From Candidatus Saccharibacteria bacterium CG_4_10_14_0_2_um_filter_52_9 (GTDB taxonomy: Bacteria; Patescibacteriota; Saccharimonadia; Saccharimonadales; UBA4665), in NCBI GenBank assembly GCA_002792275.1, contig PFOA01000069.1:1-12456 (forward strand): 12,456 nucleotides of DNA, read 5' to 3'. The position numbers and the translations under genes are program-made. How positions within the stretch are numbered: position 1 is the first letter of the stretch; every line of letters begins with the position of its first letter. Below the pieces are notes generated by a model that worked only from the letters and a program-made list of their open reading frames with translations, was not told the origin of the DNA and ran no database searches. This document shows, piece by piece, positions 11,967-12,456 of this stretch.

Positions 11967-12456
11967 TTAAACGCTGAAGCTTTGATGAACTTCGGCAAGA
12001 CATTTGTTCAGTCGCGCTTGATCACCCTTGGCAAACCAATAAGGTAGTTCTACGATCGGCAATGCTTGGGCATATTAGCCTCTGCAAGCTTAGACCTGTG
12101 AAATTGTTTTAAGAAGCTGTCAAGCACTTGGCCAATCATTTGCCTGGTAGCTGGCTTTAGTGTATCGACACTATCCTGAAGACTACGGCCTGGGACTATT
12201 TGGTAGCCAAAATACTCATTATCGGGATGTTCCCGGACGACTAAGGGAAACGTAATAGTTGTTTCAATAGTGTTTACAAACTTAAGGGCAGCAATCTCTT
12301 TAGCATAGCCTTGCTTAACCTTGTCTTTGCGAGGAAATTTAAACACATAGCTACCTTCAACTATATAAACACGACTATCCCATCCCGTTTCGTCTGTCCA
12401 GTACCCCAAAACCTAGACCATTCCAACTGAGATATGTGAGACAGTTGGCAAGCCGT
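11967..12456 (-). pseudogene. Broken aminoglycoside-phosphotransferase (APH)-like kinase
   Basis: The largest open piece (12050-12409, TTG start, 119 aa) is the N-lobe of an APH/choline-kinase-like phosphotransferase: GWDSRVYIV, then YVFKFPRK with the ATP-binding Lys/Arg strand, the helix with Glu (AKEIAALKFV), and the hinge YFGYQIVPGRSL. Three lesions are visible. First, an in-frame TAG (12413-12415) precedes the TTG, although the frame stays open and kinase-like beyond it to the window edge (GLPTVSHIS). Second, the frame ends at 12050 while another frame continues with LPIVELPYWFAKGDQARL and ends at 11967. Third, the catalytic loop (HxDxxxxN) and metal-binding Asp of the C-lobe are absent. 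GC is about 35-38% in sampled lines, lower than murJ. It is most likely a decayed, possibly acquired, gene; its original substrate cannot be told. Confidence 0.7.

Noticed and set aside
1..12456. CRISPR array, insertion sequence, prophage or toxin-antitoxin module
   Set aside because: No regularly spaced direct repeats, transposase, integrase, terminal inverted repeats or paired small toxin/antitoxin ORFs were seen on either strand.

Overview
The window looks like a chromosomal segment of a Candidate Phyla Radiation (Patescibacteria) bacterium, most likely Saccharibacteria-like; this assignment is inferred from protein character, not from a search. Supporting points are the short versions of HrcA (235 aa) and GrpE (152 aa), very small intergenic gaps, a 38-aa secreted/membrane micro-protein beginning K/R-rich then NGFIPLL, and many genes with a -10 box only 6-12 bases before the start codon. 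The standard code fits: TGA ends lepA exactly where the family ends. Core genes are about 53-55% GC in sampled lines; the HAD gene and the right-edge kinase remnant are nearer 35-45%.

Almost everything is on the minus strand. Reading in the direction of transcription (right to left): a broken aminoglycoside-phosphotransferase-like kinase remnant at the right edge (11967-12456); murJ, a lipid II flippase-family protein; lepA (EF4); gmk (guanylate kinase); the heat-shock cluster hrcA-grpE and dnaK-HAD-dnaJ, with a CIRCE operator in front of hrcA and a second one in front of dnaK. Then come a plus-strand, 5'-truncated GGDEF remnant (2373-2738), a 38-aa single-span micro-protein (2188-2304), a RimB-type retropepsin-like protease followed 9 bases later by rimK, a five-span membrane protein of unknown function, and tRNA-Lys(TTT). 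The first 74 bases hold the 3' end of a plus-strand gene, closed by a hairpin.

Two functional modules stand out. The heat-shock module is a HrcA/CIRCE circuit: both operators contain the promoter -35 hexamer (TTGACT or TTGACA) inside their 9-base spacer, so HrcA binding would cover the promoter directly. An AT-richer HAD-fold gene sits tightly between dnaK and dnaJ, so it should be co-expressed with the chaperones. The second module pairs a RimB-like protease with the RimK glutamate ligase, probably for adding and trimming glutamates on ribosomal protein S6 or another target.

The most general signal is a split in translation initiation: transcription-unit first genes (murJ, lepA, gmk, hrcA, the micro-protein, the RimB-like gene, the membrane protein) seem leaderless or nearly so, while internal operon genes (grpE, rimK) carry Shine-Dalgarno sequences. 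No CRISPR array, insertion sequence or prophage was seen.
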